A stretch of 64,000 nucleotides of DNA from Danio rerio (GCF_049306965.1 NC_133177.1:57152501-57216500), one strand, 5' to 3'; counted from the first letter of the stretch, positions 51,767 to 63,510 are shown. The notes: generated by a model not told the origin, from the letters alone. Numbers and translations are program-made.

Positions 51767-54700
51767 ATGTCAGCAGATGGCAATCCAACATCTCCTTCTC
51801 ATGCCAGACCATTACGACAATGTCAAGCCCCCAGGTATCTAGAGGATTATGTCCTTGACTCCCATCACCGACCTGCCCTCACCTCTAGTACGGTTCAAAG
51901 TGTAATGGAGGAGCCAAAAGGCGCAGCAGCCGCAGTGTATTCGAGTCAAGCAGATGTAACCTCCAGTCAAGGTAGACATCTGGTCACACCCAGTCCAAGT
52001 CAAGCAGACTTATTGAGTATGGACTCATTAACTAAACTAATGGAAACCATAAACGAGAAGGACAAAGAAGAAAATGCTGAAATGCACAGTCTTCTCAGGA
52101 AATTAGAGCAGCTCAAGAAACGGAAACAGCGCAGAGAGGAGATGATGGAGCACATTACGTCTTTCATAAGGGAGGAACAGGGAAATGAGAACAATGAACC
52201 AGTACAGTCTTCTCCTGCACCTTCTAATCCATCAAGTCCTCCACCCTTACCCTCATGGGACACAGTACCACAATCAGAGCACCAAGTTGCTGCAGGCTTA
52301 TCAATGGGACCAGAGAAGTCGTCACATCAGCTGTCAGTTATGGTTTCTAGACCAACGGTGGGGAGCCATAATGCTGCTTATGAATCAGTCAATCAGAGTC
52401 GTCCACAAACTACAGGTTTATTGTGTTCCCCTCCCTCATCTGGCATGGCATCTCCTATTCCCCATCCGCCACAGTCACAGCTATATGAGCCCATGTCCTC
52501 TCAGGCTCCCAGACCTCTCCCTAGGCAGGAACAAGCTAGCACTGCTCATTCAGAACGATCATTTCACCCCCTTGAACCACAGGTGATTTCGCCAACACCA
52601 GTCTATCCACGTTCTATGGCACCTTATGGCTATATTGCAACACCATACTCACAAATGCAGTTGGTGAATGCACCCAATTCACACAATCTTGCCCCTCCGT
52701 ATCAAGCAATGATGTCATCAACATTACTTCCCCAAAATATGTTCTCAGGCCCAATGCCTTCAGTGAGCACGGCTGCAGTCGCACCACAGTTGGTCACAGC
52801 TCAGGTAGCAGCACCACCCAATGGTAGTATACCTCAACGTGCCCTATACAGCCCCCCAAAACCAAAAATTCCAGACTTCACAAACGACAGTGAACGAGAT
52901 TTTGCTAATATGAAGCTAGCATTGGACAATTTGCTTGAACCTTACCCTGAACTAACAGAAAAGTACAAATACCATGTACTATTGGAGCATCTTAAACTTC
53001 CTGAAGCTCAGATGATAGGGCAGTCATGTAGGCATCATCCATATCCCTATTCAGCAGCTATGCAAGCCCTTCAATTACAGTATGGTCAGCCCCATCAACT
53101 GGCTCAAAGTGAAATAGCAGCCATCCTCACATCACCAGATGTAAAGCCCAATGATGGTCATAGCTTTCAGAGTTTCGCTTTGAGAGTTCATCTTCTGGTC
53201 AGTATGCTGCTGTCACTAGAGGGACCCAGAGGGATGGAGCTTAACTGTTGCTCACATGTGGACCGCTTGCTTAGCAAGCTACCAAAATACCTTCGAGATG
53301 GCTTCATTGAGTTCCTTCAACAGCAGGGAAAACTTAATGCCTTAAGTTTGAACCCTTATAATCTGCAGGACTTCGCTGGGTGGCTACAAGTCAAAGCACA
53401 GCAGCAGCGGCTGTCTAATCGACTAATGCAACGCTATCAACATGAAAGGCCTTCAAGTATTGGAAAGGAGAAAACTCAAGCCAGAACAAAGGGGACAAGT
53501 TTAGTACTTTATCAGGGTGCGGCCCCAAATGAGACTGCTCTTCCTACCCATCCTAAAGAGAACAAACAAAGGAAGCCATTTAAGGTACAATGTCTGTTCT
53601 GCAATAGTAAAGAACATTACATTACACGCTGCGACAATATCAAAGAGCAGTCAGTCGCAGAGCTCCATAAGTGGATTTCAGATGGAAGGCGATGCTGGAA
53701 ATGTGCACGATTTCATGCACCAGAGATGTGCAACCTCAAAAAGCCATGCAGTGACTGTGGTAGAATACATCTACAGGTGCTCCATCGTATCGCACCTAAT
53801 GATCAACCAAACACATCAGGTACGCCAGAGAGTCGTATTTACCTCACCCCTGCCAGTGTGACCTGTAGAGTGCTTCTTAAAGTGGTTCCAGTGTTGCTAC
53901 ATGGCAAGTTCAAATCAGTAGAAACCTATGCTATACTAGATGATGGAGCGCAACGAACCATAGTCTTACCTATGGCCGCACAGATGCTTCAGTTGAAAGG
54001 TGAACCTGAAGTACTGACTTTACGCACAGTGCGAGCAGATGTTACCCATCTTTCTGGATCCAAGATTAATCTGGAAATTTCCCCAAAAGGTGAACCCAAT
54101 AAACGTTTCCAGATACTTGACGCCTTCACAGCTTCCGGTTTGGATCTAGTTGAGCAATCATATCCAGTACAGAGACTTCAAAAGCTGTATGCTCACCTTA
54201 GAGGGCTCCCTCTACAGTCCTTCCACAACGTACGCCCACTAGTACTGATCGGATCAGATCATGTTCATCTTATCACAGCCGATAAGCCAGTCCACCAAGG
54301 AGTCAAAGGTGGCCCAGTTGCAATACACACAGCCCTCGGATGGGCATTACAAGGAGCAGAGAGGAGCACACCAATCCACAATTCAGTACAGCAGTGTCTT
54401 TTTACAGCGGCCTCCTGTCCCAATGACTTGCTTTATCGCAGTGTTGAAAGGTTATGGCAACTGGACATCTTGCCTTATCGAAATGAGAAACTGGTGGTTC
54501 GATCCAGGGAAGACCAAGAAGCAATCAAACTTCTTGAGTGCAAAACACAGACAATTAATGTGGAGGGTGTCCAGCGGTATGCCACCCCTCTCCTGCGCAA
54601 ACCTGGGGCTCCTACACTATTGAGTACGACTCGATCCGTCATGCCTACTTTGAGAAGTATTGAGAGGAAACTCCAGAGAGACCCTGAGAAAGCAACCATC

Positions 54701-57700
54701 TACTCTCGTGAGATTGAGAAGCTCATTAAAGCAGGCTATGTCACTAAAATTCGTCCAGATGAAATCAGCCAGTCCAAAGAGGCCTGGTACATACCCCACC
54801 ACCTGGTGTGTCACAATGATAAACCAAGACTGGTCTTCAATTGCTCATTCAGGTCTCAAGGTCAGTCTCTGAACGATCAACTTCTCCCAGGGCCTGCACT
54901 TGGTCCATCATTATTGGGCGTTCTTTTAAGATTTCGTCAATACAATGTGGCTGTAAGTGCAGATATCCGGGGAATGTTCCATCAGGTTCGCTTGTTACCT
55001 GAGGACAGACCTCTTCTCCGCTTCATTTGGCGAGATCTGCAATATGAGAATTGTCCAGATGTATATGAATGGCAGGTTTTGCCATTTGGTACAACCAGTA
55101 GCCCATGTTGTGCCATTTTTGCTGTGCAGCAGCATGCTCGCAATAATCAAGAGAGCTACCCAAGTGCTTTACAGACAATCCAGCAAAGCTTCTATGTGGA
55201 CAATTATCTAGCGAGTTTTCCCACCACATCGGAAGCCAGGGTGTCCGTTGATCAACTGCGCAGCCTACTAGCTACAGGTGGCTTTGACCTTAGACAATGG
55301 GCTAGCAACCAGCCCGCAGTGATCTCACATCTACCCACTGAGGCAAGATCTTCAGCTGCAGAACAGTGGCTTGCACAAAATAGAACTGATCCAATGGAAC
55401 CAACTCTGGGCCTCAGGTGGAACTGTGCAGCTGATACACTGGGATACCACTATCGTCCAATAGAACATGCTACCCTGACAATGAGAACAGCGTATCAAAT
55501 ACTAGCCACACAGTATGATCCACTGGGCTTCATTGTGCCCTTTACCACACGAGCCAAGGTGCTCATTCAACAGTTGTGGTCTAAAAAGCGAGATTGGGAC
55601 GACCCAAATTTACCACAAGATCTCAGCAGGGCCTGGGAAACATGGGAGAATGAGTTAAAACATCTCAGCGATATAACCATACCTCGTTGCTACTCATCTA
55701 TTCCCCACGATGCACAACAACAGTACGAACTACATGTGTTCTGTGACGCATCCGAACGGGCTTATGGGGCTGTGGCTTACTTGGTGGAGTATGCAGATGT
55801 TATTCATTCAACCTTTGTCATGGCCAGATCAAGAATTGCACCTAAGAGGCAACAATCCATACCTCGACTGGAGTTATGTGCTGCATTAGCAGGTGCACAG
55901 CTGGCAAAGCTCCTGAAGGAGGAGATCACCCTTAAAATCCAGCAGATAGTTTTATGGACTGATTCTACAACTGTGCTAGAGTGGCTCCAGTCCGATTCAT
56001 GTCGATTTAAAGTTTTTGTTGGAACACGGGTCTCAGAAATCCAGGATCTGACTGAGCATAGTACTTGGCGCTATGTTGACACACAGCAAAACCCAGCAGA
56101 TGATATCACCAGGGGTAAACCACTCCAAAGTTTTACCATTCCTGGGCGCTGGAGTCAGGGACCCTCATTCCTAAACCTGGGTCCTGAGCACTGGCCAAAA
56201 AGACCTGAACCATCAAGGTCAGAAGGATTACCTGATTTAAAGGGTACCAATATCTGTTGTTTAATGACTGTGGTGCCAGATCATACTTTCCCCGATGCCA
56301 CTCATTTCCATACATGGAAAGAGTTAGTGGAAGCGACTCGACAGGCCGATGGAAAGGCGACAGGTAGTCAACCAGATACTCAACTCATGGACCATCGCAC
56401 AGCAGAATTGGAATTAATAAAAGGGTGTCAGGCTCAAAGCTTTCCTGAGGAGACCGCAGCCCTCAAAATGCACAAACCTGTACCAAATCACAGTCGATTA
56501 AGATGTCTTGCTCCAGAGTGGGATCCGGTGATGGAGGTAATCAGAGTCGGAGGACGATTACGAAGGCTGGAAAGCCTAAATGCTGAGGAAATTCACCCTA
56601 TAGTATTAGACCCACAGCATCCAACCACAAAGCTTCTCATCAAAGAGTTTGATGAGCGCCTGCTCCACCCAGGTACAGAAAGAGTGTACGCCGAACTTCG
56701 GAGACAATATTGGATCTTGAGGGGGCGGCAAGCTGTCAAACATCACCAGCTTAAATGTTCATCATGCCAACGATGGAGAGCTCAGCCTAAGGTACCAAAA
56801 ATGGCAGACCTGCCACCAGAGCGGCTCAGGATTCTTTGCCCACCATTCTACTCTACTGGAGTAGACTGTTTTGGTCCATATCAGGTAAAAATAGGCAGAC
56901 GAGTGGAGAAACGTTGGGGAGTCATTTTTAAATGTCTCACAACAAGAGCGGTTCACATTGAGCTCCTCAACTCCATGGATGTGGATGCCTTCTTGCTCGC
57001 TTTACGACGATTCATAGCCAGACGTGGCAGACCAAAGGAGCTTAGGTCAGATTGTGGTACAAACTTCCGTGGGGCTGATCGAGAGCTAAAAGAAGCCTTT
57101 GCTGCCATGGAATCCCCATTAAAAGAGCGGCTAGCTGATCATCAGATCACATTTAAGTTCAACCCTCCTCATGCACCGCATTTCGGTGGCACTTGGGAAC
57201 GAGAGGTTCGTTCCATAAAGACTGCTCTACGGGCAGCAGTTGGTGGCCAGTCTGTCTCAGAAGATGTCCTCACTACCGTATTAGTAGAGGTAGAGGGCAT
57301 TTTGAACTCAAAACCGCTTGGATATGCCTCCACGGATGTTGCAGATCCAGATCCTATTACACCAAACCTTCTCCTCATGGGGCGGCGGGATGCGTCACTC
57401 CCACAAGTGACTTATGCTTCAGGGGAAATGGGACGGCGCAGATGGCGCCATTGTCAAAATCTTGTGGATCAGTTCTGGACTCAGTTTACAAGGAATTACT
57501 TGCCCACACTACAAACCCGCCAAAAGTGGCAAACTTCATCCGACAATCTAAAAGTGGGTTCAGTGGTTTTGATTGTTGACCCACAATTGCCCAGGGCTCA
57601 GTGGCCCATTGGCAAAGTGGCCGAGACTGTTATCAGTGATGATGGTTGTGTAAGATCTGCAAACATAAATGTTCAAGGTAAAGTGTACACTAGGCCAGTA

Positions 57701-57751
57701 GCCCGGCTTATTCAGTTGCCAGCCTTTCAAGATGACAGTAAAGACTCCTAA
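51767..57751 (+). CDS. BEL/Pao gag-pol polyprotein (1994 codons)
   Basis: A single uninterrupted frame. In order: a Ser/Pro-rich N-terminal gag region with a short coiled coil (about residues 85-145), a DUF1759-type gag core (about 365-560), Cys/His zinc-knuckle motifs (about 610-680), and a DUF1758-type aspartic protease (about 700-860). Then come reverse transcriptase (about 1000-1170), the Pao-type peptidase_A17/RNase H region (about 1200-1480), an integrase zinc-binding domain and catalytic core (about 1610-1860), and a DUF5641-type C-terminus (about 1890-1990). This order is diagnostic of BEL/Pao. There is no envelope gene. It makes the particle and enzymes for the element's own copying. 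Treated as a virus-like fossil; it looks whole. Confidence 0.93.
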   Translation: MSADGNPTSPSHARPLRQCQAPRYLEDYVLDSHHRPALTSSTVQSVMEEPKGAAAAVYSSQADVTSSQGRHLVTPSPSQADLLSMDSLTKLMETINEKDKEENAEMHSLLRKLEQLKKRKQRREEMMEHITSFIREEQGNENNEPVQSSPAPSNPSSPPPLPSWDTVPQSEHQVAAGLSMGPEKSSHQLSVMVSRPTVGSHNAAYESVNQSRPQTTGLLCSPPSSGMASPIPHPPQSQLYEPMSSQAPRPLPRQEQASTAHSERSFHPLEPQVISPTPVYPRSMAPYGYIATPYSQMQLVNAPNSHNLAPPYQAMMSSTLLPQNMFSGPMPSVSTAAVAPQLVTAQVAAPPNGSIPQRALYSPPKPKIPDFTNDSERDFANMKLALDNLLEPYPELTEKYKYHVLLEHLKLPEAQMIGQSCRHHPYPYSAAMQALQLQYGQPHQLAQSEIAAILTSPDVKPNDGHSFQSFALRVHLLVSMLLSLEGPRGMELNCCSHVDRLLSKLPKYLRDGFIEFLQQQGKLNALSLNPYNLQDFAGWLQVKAQQQRLSNRLMQRYQHERPSSIGKEKTQARTKGTSLVLYQGAAPNETALPTHPKENKQRKPFKVQCLFCNSKEHYITRCDNIKEQSVAELHKWISDGRRCWKCARFHAPEMCNLKKPCSDCGRIHLQVLHRIAPNDQPNTSGTPESRIYLTPASVTCRVLLKVVPVLLHGKFKSVETYAILDDGAQRTIVLPMAAQMLQLKGEPEVLTLRTVRADVTHLSGSKINLEISPKGEPNKRFQILDAFTASGLDLVEQSYPVQRLQKLYAHLRGLPLQSFHNVRPLVLIGSDHVHLITADKPVHQGVKGGPVAIHTALGWALQGAERSTPIHNSVQQCLFTAASCPNDLLYRSVERLWQLDILPYRNEKLVVRSREDQEAIKLLECKTQTINVEGVQRYATPLLRKPGAPTLLSTTRSVMPTLRSIERKLQRDPEKATIYSREIEKLIKAGYVTKIRPDEISQSKEAWYIPHHLVCHNDKPRLVFNCSFRSQGQSLNDQLLPGPALGPSLLGVLLRFRQYNVAVSADIRGMFHQVRLLPEDRPLLRFIWRDLQYENCPDVYEWQVLPFGTTSSPCCAIFAVQQHARNNQESYPSALQTIQQSFYVDNYLASFPTTSEARVSVDQLRSLLATGGFDLRQWASNQPAVISHLPTEARSSAAEQWLAQNRTDPMEPTLGLRWNCAADTLGYHYRPIEHATLTMRTAYQILATQYDPLGFIVPFTTRAKVLIQQLWSKKRDWDDPNLPQDLSRAWETWENELKHLSDITIPRCYSSIPHDAQQQYELHVFCDASERAYGAVAYLVEYADVIHSTFVMARSRIAPKRQQSIPRLELCAALAGAQLAKLLKEEITLKIQQIVLWTDSTTVLEWLQSDSCRFKVFVGTRVSEIQDLTEHSTWRYVDTQQNPADDITRGKPLQSFTIPGRWSQGPSFLNLGPEHWPKRPEPSRSEGLPDLKGTNICCLMTVVPDHTFPDATHFHTWKELVEATRQADGKATGSQPDTQLMDHRTAELELIKGCQAQSFPEETAALKMHKPVPNHSRLRCLAPEWDPVMEVIRVGGRLRRLESLNAEEIHPIVLDPQHPTTKLLIKEFDERLLHPGTERVYAELRRQYWILRGRQAVKHHQLKCSSCQRWRAQPKVPKMADLPPERLRILCPPFYSTGVDCFGPYQVKIGRRVEKRWGVIFKCLTTRAVHIELLNSMDVDAFLLALRRFIARRGRPKELRSDCGTNFRGADRELKEAFAAMESPLKERLADHQITFKFNPPHAPHFGGTWEREVRSIKTALRAAVGGQSVSEDVLTTVLVEVEGILNSKPLGYASTDVADPDPITPNLLLMGRRDASLPQVTYASGEMGRRRWRHCQNLVDQFWTQFTRNYLPTLQTRQKWQTSSDNLKVGSVVLIVDPQLPRAQWPIGKVAETVISDDGCVRSANINVQGKVYTRPVARLIQLPAFQDDSKDS

Positions 57752-57797
57752 AGAATTCTCTTGACTTGCACATTTGCTGTTCAAATGTGGGGGCGGC

Positions 57798-58564
57798 TGT
57801 TCTGAATTCTTTATACTATGGCTGTAACACGATTTACTGAGTGTTCTGTAAAGGGCTTATATTATGAATGTAGGATGTAACTTCCGGAGGATGCATATTT
57901 GAGTCCATATATGAGAAGTTGAATGTACTGACTCATCTGAGTGAGACGCGATTGCCATCCGTGAGATATTGTGAAGTGCGGGGTAAAGTTATTGCCAAGT
58001 GAGTTTGTTCCTTCATATCATGTTTGTAATTACCCTTGTATGCTTGATATTAAGTGCGTGATGTTGTTAATGACCCGCGATCGGCCGCGAGCATTAGTTT
58101 CCGTGTAAACCAAAAGTGAAAGTGCTGCTACCATCAGCATCGCGGCTAATCCCGATGTCCTCGTGGAGATCTCGTTTGTTTTATTATGATTCAGTTTACT
58201 ATATTCTACATTTGTTATGCCTTATGCTGTCACATGCCCTTTATATAATGCAGCTTTAGTCATTGATGTCTATTTATATTATGTTTACATTCAGCATACA
58301 TTAGTCTATTGACTGCACTTTAAGAGAGCTGCAAATACTGTGTTGTTTGGTTTGGGATATTTATTGTGTCAGTACATATATATATATATTTTCGTGTTTG
58401 ATATTTTATTATTTATGTATACTTATTGTTTATTACAGGAAACTACCTCCCTGCTCATAAATAAAAGATTGAAATTATCTCCTGACTCCTACTCCTTAAC
58501 CAGAGTGCTGAAGTGGTCAGCAACATTTAAAGAACTGGCATTCTAAATTGGGCAATACCCAACA
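57798..58564 (+). repeat. 3' LTR of the BEL/Pao element
   Basis: 767 bp, the same length as the 5' LTR and almost identical to it, preceded by a purine-rich tgtgggggcggc. Confidence 0.93.
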
Positions 58565-59151
58565 ATCAGCGATCGCCTACAGCCAATGAGAGAGCAGCAT
58601 TCACTTGTGTGTGTGTGTGTATACCTGCTGCAGGCCAGCGGGAGGCTGGGGGAGAAGTTAAAAGCGCTCTTTTTCGGTTTATTTGGACCCACAAAATGGA
58701 GGGAAAACTAGTGGAGGTTTGACAGGACTCAGGAGCAACCGTGTCTGTTTGACGTTTCATACAGAAAGAAATTAGTTTATTATCAACGTTGAGGAGAGAT
58801 GGCTAATTCCCTTTAAACCCAGGTGAGCAAACATGTACATTTTCTACCCCATTAAAGGCTTCTTTCTCGTTATGTAGTTAATAACAAAAGATATACTACG
58901 TGTTTTTGGCTGTGAGACGTACTTTGGACGAAGTTGTCGGCGATTCTCCCTATAGTAAAGTCATACAATGTGAATGTCCATGTCGCCGAACCATCTTGCA
59001 GTGTAAACAAAGCAGCGACGAAACGCAAGCCCAGATAGTCATGCAGTGTGAAAACATCTGTGACACGACTAGTTTGAAAATCCTGCAGTCTGAACTCGGC
59101 ATAAGACTCAAAACCACCCCAAAGTGACTTCCTCAATGTAACATAAGGGTT

Positions 59152-59410
59152 AAAATTCTGGCATCATTTGCTGACTTGTTCTAATCATAGTTTCTTCGGA
59201 TGAACAGAAAATATATTTAGAAAGTAAGCTGGGCAAAAATGCAGCAGCCATTGACTTCCATAGTATTTGTTTTTCAACCATGCAGGGTTGTCCAACATTT
59301 TTCAAAATATCATCTTGTTGTTTTCAACAGAAAAAAGAACCTCAAAAAGGTTTTGTATGGCTTGGGTGTGAGTAAAATTAAACATTTGGGTGAACTGTCC
59401 CTTTAATGAC
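59152..59410. mobile_element. Palindromic MITE, same type as 7411-7727
   Basis: Shows cattgacttccatagtattt, ttttcaacagaaaaaagaac and the end gggtgaactgtcccttta of the common cyprinid MITE. The left end is eroded. Confidence 0.6.
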
Positions 59411-60745
59411 TTAACAAAATTCCCATATAATTAATCCATGTAAAAGGGCTGTATGCTCCATTAGCTGTTGCCTTGTTTTTACAGTAATTCCATTAGCTTT
59501 AAAGGAAAGACGTGTTTAGGGCTTGACGGATCCCGGCGTGACTCCAATCTCATTTGTAGTTTTGTCCTTAATTACTTCAGAGTTATTCAATTAGACCACA
59601 GCCTTTTTCGGCGACAAAAGAACAGCATGGATAAAGCACGAACGTCAAGACAATAGATGGTAAATCTGGTCATTTTCGCAGTGATCTATGAGCTGATTGG
59701 TGGGTTGTGGCTCAAACTAAATTCAGTTATAATCGATTGTTCATGACACTTTGTGTATCAACCAGATCGGTTGTTTTAAAGCATTTGCAATGCACACTTG
59801 AAAGCAAAATTAAGATATAAATTCATTTTTCATATGTTTTCCAAATGCTGTTTAACAGATTTTTTTTCCAGCACATTTTTAAACGTACTAGTTTTAATTA
59901 ATCAGTTATGCACTCGTTTCTTCTGTCTTTGCCATGATGACAGTACATATTTTACTAGATATCATGCAAGATACTAGTATTCAGCTTAAAGTGACATTTA
60001 AAGGTTTAACTGGGTTAACTAGGTAAGTTTGGTTAATCAGGGAAGTCATTAGACAACAGTGGTTTGTTCTGTAGACGAAAAAATATTGTTTAAGGTGGAA
60101 ATAATATTGAATATTATATATTAAATAATTATATAAAACAGATTTTTTTTTTCAGCCAAACTTGTATAAAAAAATAAATAAATCTTTCTCCTGAAGAAAG
60201 TATTATAGGAAGTAATGTGATAATGTCCTTTGCTCTGTTAAAATTACTTTGGAAATATTTGGAAAAGAATAACAATCTCACAGGAAGGCTAATACGTAAT
60301 TTTGTCTTAGCTGTACTAGCTGTACTTCTGCAACGTTTCTGAAAGGACAAGGATAAACTTAACACTTAATCCTGTATGTCTGAACAGCTTAGAACTGTCA
60401 AATCCACCATCAGGCTTTTCAGCAGTTCATCTTCACAGACATATAATTATCAGTAACTGTGTTAATGACAGATTTCATACTCCGTGATTAGTCTAGAAAC
60501 CAGGATAACAAAGAATTTTCTTTTTATGACCGGATGATCCATGTACACTCTTAAAAATAGGTTCAAAGGGTTCAAAGGAGATGCTGTACGAACCATTATG
60601 GTAAAATGCAGGTCAATATCACATGTGGGTCTAAGATGAGACGTTCAAATTTGGTGTCTGTTTTAGATGGAATAATAAAGTGGTATTGTAACTCATATAA
60701 AATGCAAGTGAGCATTTACTTTAATATATTTTTAATAAACTTATT
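59411..60745. other. Intergenic DNA, mostly unassigned
   Basis: Bases 59988-60120 are a partial inverse copy of the abundant TIR element at 60832-61394 (aagtgacatttaaaggttt, then gtggtttgttctgtagac). No exons seen. Confidence 0.4.
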
Positions 60746-60831
60746 GCTGTGCAAAGATTAATCACGATTAATTGCATCCAAAATAAAAGTTTGTTTCGGC
60801 ATTATTTAATATGTTAATACACACACACACA

Positions 60832-61389
60832 TAGTTAAAGTCAGAATTATTAGGGATTATTAGTCAGATTATTATAATCCCCCTTTTTATTTTTATATGT
60901 TTTTATAATATTTCCCAAATGATGTTTAACAAAGCAAGGAAATTTTAACAGTGTTTGATAATGTTTTTTTCTTCTGGAGTAAGTCTCATTTCTTTTACTT
61001 CGGCTACAATAAAAGCATTTTTAAAAGATTTTTAAACACCATTTTAAGTTCAAAATTATTATCCCCTTTAAGCTATTTATTTTTTTTGATAGTCTACAGA
61101 ACAAACCACTGTTATACAATAACTTGCCTAATTACCCTAACCTGCCTAGTTAATCTAAAAATCTAGTTTAGCCTTTAAATGTCACTTTCAGCTGTATAGA
61201 AGTGTCTTGAAAATTATCTAGTAAAATATTATGTGCTGTCATCATAGCAAAGATTAAAAAAAAAATCAGTTATTAGAGATGAGTTGTTAAATCTTATGTT
61301 TAGAAATGTGTTGAAAAAAAAAATCTGCTCTCCGTTAAACAAAAATGGTGGGAAAAATAAATAAATGGGGGGCTAATAGTTCTGACTTG

Positions 61390-61394
<5 letters not shown>
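60832..61394 (+). mobile_element. Abundant zebrafish TIR element, near full length
   Basis: The left end is an eroded form of cagttgaagtcagaattatt; the right end is ggggctaatagttctgactt and then gaactg. Internal markers: ttcttctggagtaagtctc, ctacagaacaaaccactg, ttgcctaattaccctaacc. I recognise it as a very common zebrafish repeat but do not recall its database name. Confidence 0.75.

Positions 61395-61424
<30 letters not shown>
61394..61424. repeat. (GT)n microsatellite
   Basis: About 15 GT units between the abundant TIR element and a DANA SINE. Confidence 0.9.
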
Positions 61425-61428
<4 letters not shown>

Positions 61429-61458
61429 TATATATTTTATATTATATAAATGTTTATA

Positions 61459-61817
61459 TGGGCGAAGCAGTGGCGCAGTAGGTAGTGCTGTCGCCTCACA
61501 GCAAGAAGGTAGCTGGTTCGATCCTCGGCTTAGGTGGCGTTTCTGTGTGGAGTTTGCATGTTCTTCCTGCGTTTGCGTGGGTTTCCTCCGGGTGCTCCGG
61601 TTTCCCCCACAGTCCAAAGACATGCGGTACAGGTGAATTGTCTAGGCTAAATTGTCCGTAGTGTATGAGTATGTGTGTGGATGTTTCCCAGAAATGGGTT
61701 GCGGCTGAAAGGGCATCCGCTGCGTAAAAATGTGCTGGATAAGTTGGCGGTTCATTCCGCTGTGGCGACCCCGGATTAATAAAGGGACTTAAGCTGTCAA
61801 GAAAATGAATGAATAAA
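61459..61817 (+). mobile_element. DANA SINE, full length
   Basis: Complete: tRNA-like head (gggcgaagcagtggcgcagt, B box ggttcgatcc), central segment ggagtttgcatgttcttcct to cacagtccaaagacatgcgg, 3' part gggttgcggctgaaagggc, and tail gacttaagctgtcaagaaaa with atgaatgaat. It is the best preserved DANA copy in the window. Confidence 0.95.
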
Positions 61818-62414
61818 GGTGTATATGAAACAAATCATGCAAACGCACATTTTGCAATTTAAATATCTAAGAAAGCTATACTAAACAGTTTTGTAACAAT
61901 TTATGTGTGTGTCATAACTTAAATATATATATGACACAAAACAAACTTTTATTTTGGATGCAATTTTAATCGAGGTTAATTTTTGCCCTAAAATTTTGTA
62001 AAACTAAAATGTCAAAATATGGGTGAAAATTTGGTTTCTTCATCATCATCATCATCATCATTCAGCATTAAATATAGATATGTAGAAAAAAAACAACATG
62101 GTTATTCTGAACTGAGTTTATTAGGTAATATGTGGTCATATTAAGTGTTATATTTGAATCATTAGACTCTTCTTGCTGACAAATGGGTCAAAGCTAGTGA
62201 TTTGAAGAATAGTGGCAAAGTTTAAAATTAACAATTACTTTTTAGCTGCAGTATGATACTGAACTATTTCAATGCCAAAACGCTGCTTGTTCTTGTTCTG
62301 ACAATACAAATGTTAATAAACATTGTAATGTTTGTAAATAAAGAACCTGTATTTGCAACTTTAAGATGCATGTTAGTACTAAAAGTATGAATTTAAAATA
62401 AGGTTTCAATCCAT

Positions 62415-63510
62415 TGTCCACTTTTGTACTTTTATTTTTAAGAGTGTACTTGTCTGCAATTGTATTCGAAGACAAAAAAAAGGAAAATTTGCTGTCAAAG
62501 AGGAGAAAAATCTGGAATTACTTTCCAAAAGACAAGTTGATCATTGTTTTAAGGAATGTAAACATGAACGTGATCGTGAGAAACCTTTTTAAGGTCTTTA
62601 AGGTACGACACCTTTGGGAAAACCTTTCAAGCAGTACTTTTCCATATTTGCTTTTGGAATTGGTAGCCTTTTCCTTTAATAAATGTAAATGTCTCGTAGG
62701 AAGTTAGATTTGATTAGACAGGCTTTGGCAAGGTCAAATCTGAGGGTTCAGATATATGCGTATATATATGTATTAAGTGACATCGTTGTTTTAGGTAATA
62801 TCCATCCTAGGAGACGTGTGGTAGAGAAGCATTTCTCTACATGTATACCTCTGATTCATATTTCTGACTAGTGTAATCCCAGGATGTGGGTGCGGTAGAA
62901 CAAGATTCATTGCATGTACGTTCTCCTAAGAAAACAAACAAAAAAAGAAATGAAGAAAGAAATGAGGTAGTTTTCACAGCTGCGTTGCACTTCATACTTC
63001 AGGATTCAGATTCGTAACAAAAGCCAGCAGCATACAGTTGTCGCTGTACCATTTATATAGAAATATCTTTGGTTAAATACAGTTTTATATTTAGATCTGT
63101 ATTTGATTTTCTGCAGAAGGCCTCCCTTCAGCTTGTGGTCCCATTGAATTAAACCAATAATCCACCTTTTGGTTGAAGTCCAGTGCCCTGTGCTAATCAA
63201 AAGTGCCAGCAACCACTGAAAAGGCAGAACTTTGTTTTGTTTTTTGTTTTTTCTTGTGGCAAACTTTCCAAAGTTGGCTTTAGACAATTCAGGCCTTGTC
63301 TTTTGTGTTTTATGCGTCACTTTTTCTCTGTAGATGTCACTATTTTTCCATGGTGGTATACAGAAGCCATTTTCAAGATCATCTTTGAATTTGCAATGCA
63401 TTCTCCAATATTTCTGCATCCTATTCCAAATATCCCACCATAACCAAGGAATTCAGAAAAATTTCATTCCCATGGATATGTATAGACTGTTTCCATAGCT
63501 TCCCGGAATG
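62415..63510 (-). other. nrtn: Probable nrtn 3' UTR
   Basis: No recognisable repeats lie in this 1.1-kb stretch after the nrtn stop, and an AATAAA on the minus strand lies at 62436-62431. The extent is inferred. Bases 61986-62414 hold an (ATC)n tract (62040-62061) and nothing else recognised. Confidence 0.4.

Larger units (their letters stand above)
50964..58564 (+). mobile_element. Full-length BEL/Pao LTR retrotransposon, looks whole
   Basis: A 7.6-kb element with two 767-bp LTRs, a primer-binding site, one long gag-pol frame and a purine-rich tract before the 3' LTR, bracketed by the 5-bp target duplication atcag (50959-50963, 58565-58569). I saw two base differences between the LTRs by eye. 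That means a young insertion, probably well under a million years at ordinary vertebrate neutral rates (inference). No break is apparent. It lies inside a Harbinger-type MITE. Confidence 0.93.
50696..59101. mobile_element. Harbinger-type MITE, copy 2, split by a BEL/Pao element
   Basis: Outer parts 50696-50963 and 58570-59101 form one roughly 800-bp MITE with ends TGCCTAGTTCAGACTGCATG and the inverse of TGCCGAGTTCAGACTGCAGG, and TAA on both sides (50693-50695, 59102-59104). It is the inverse-oriented relative of 21969-22696. Confidence 0.82.
60746..61985. mobile_element. TIR element with two nested insertions
   Basis: The left arm (gattaatcacgattaattgc, then atccaaaataaaagtttg) pairs with the right arm at 61938-61985 (caaacttttattttggatgc, then aattttaatcgaggttaat). 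The interior is filled by an abundant TIR element, a GT microsatellite and a DANA SINE. Confidence 0.65.

Noticed and set aside
52000-57784. Many short frames inside the BEL/Pao element
   Set aside because: They are shadows of the long gag-pol frame.
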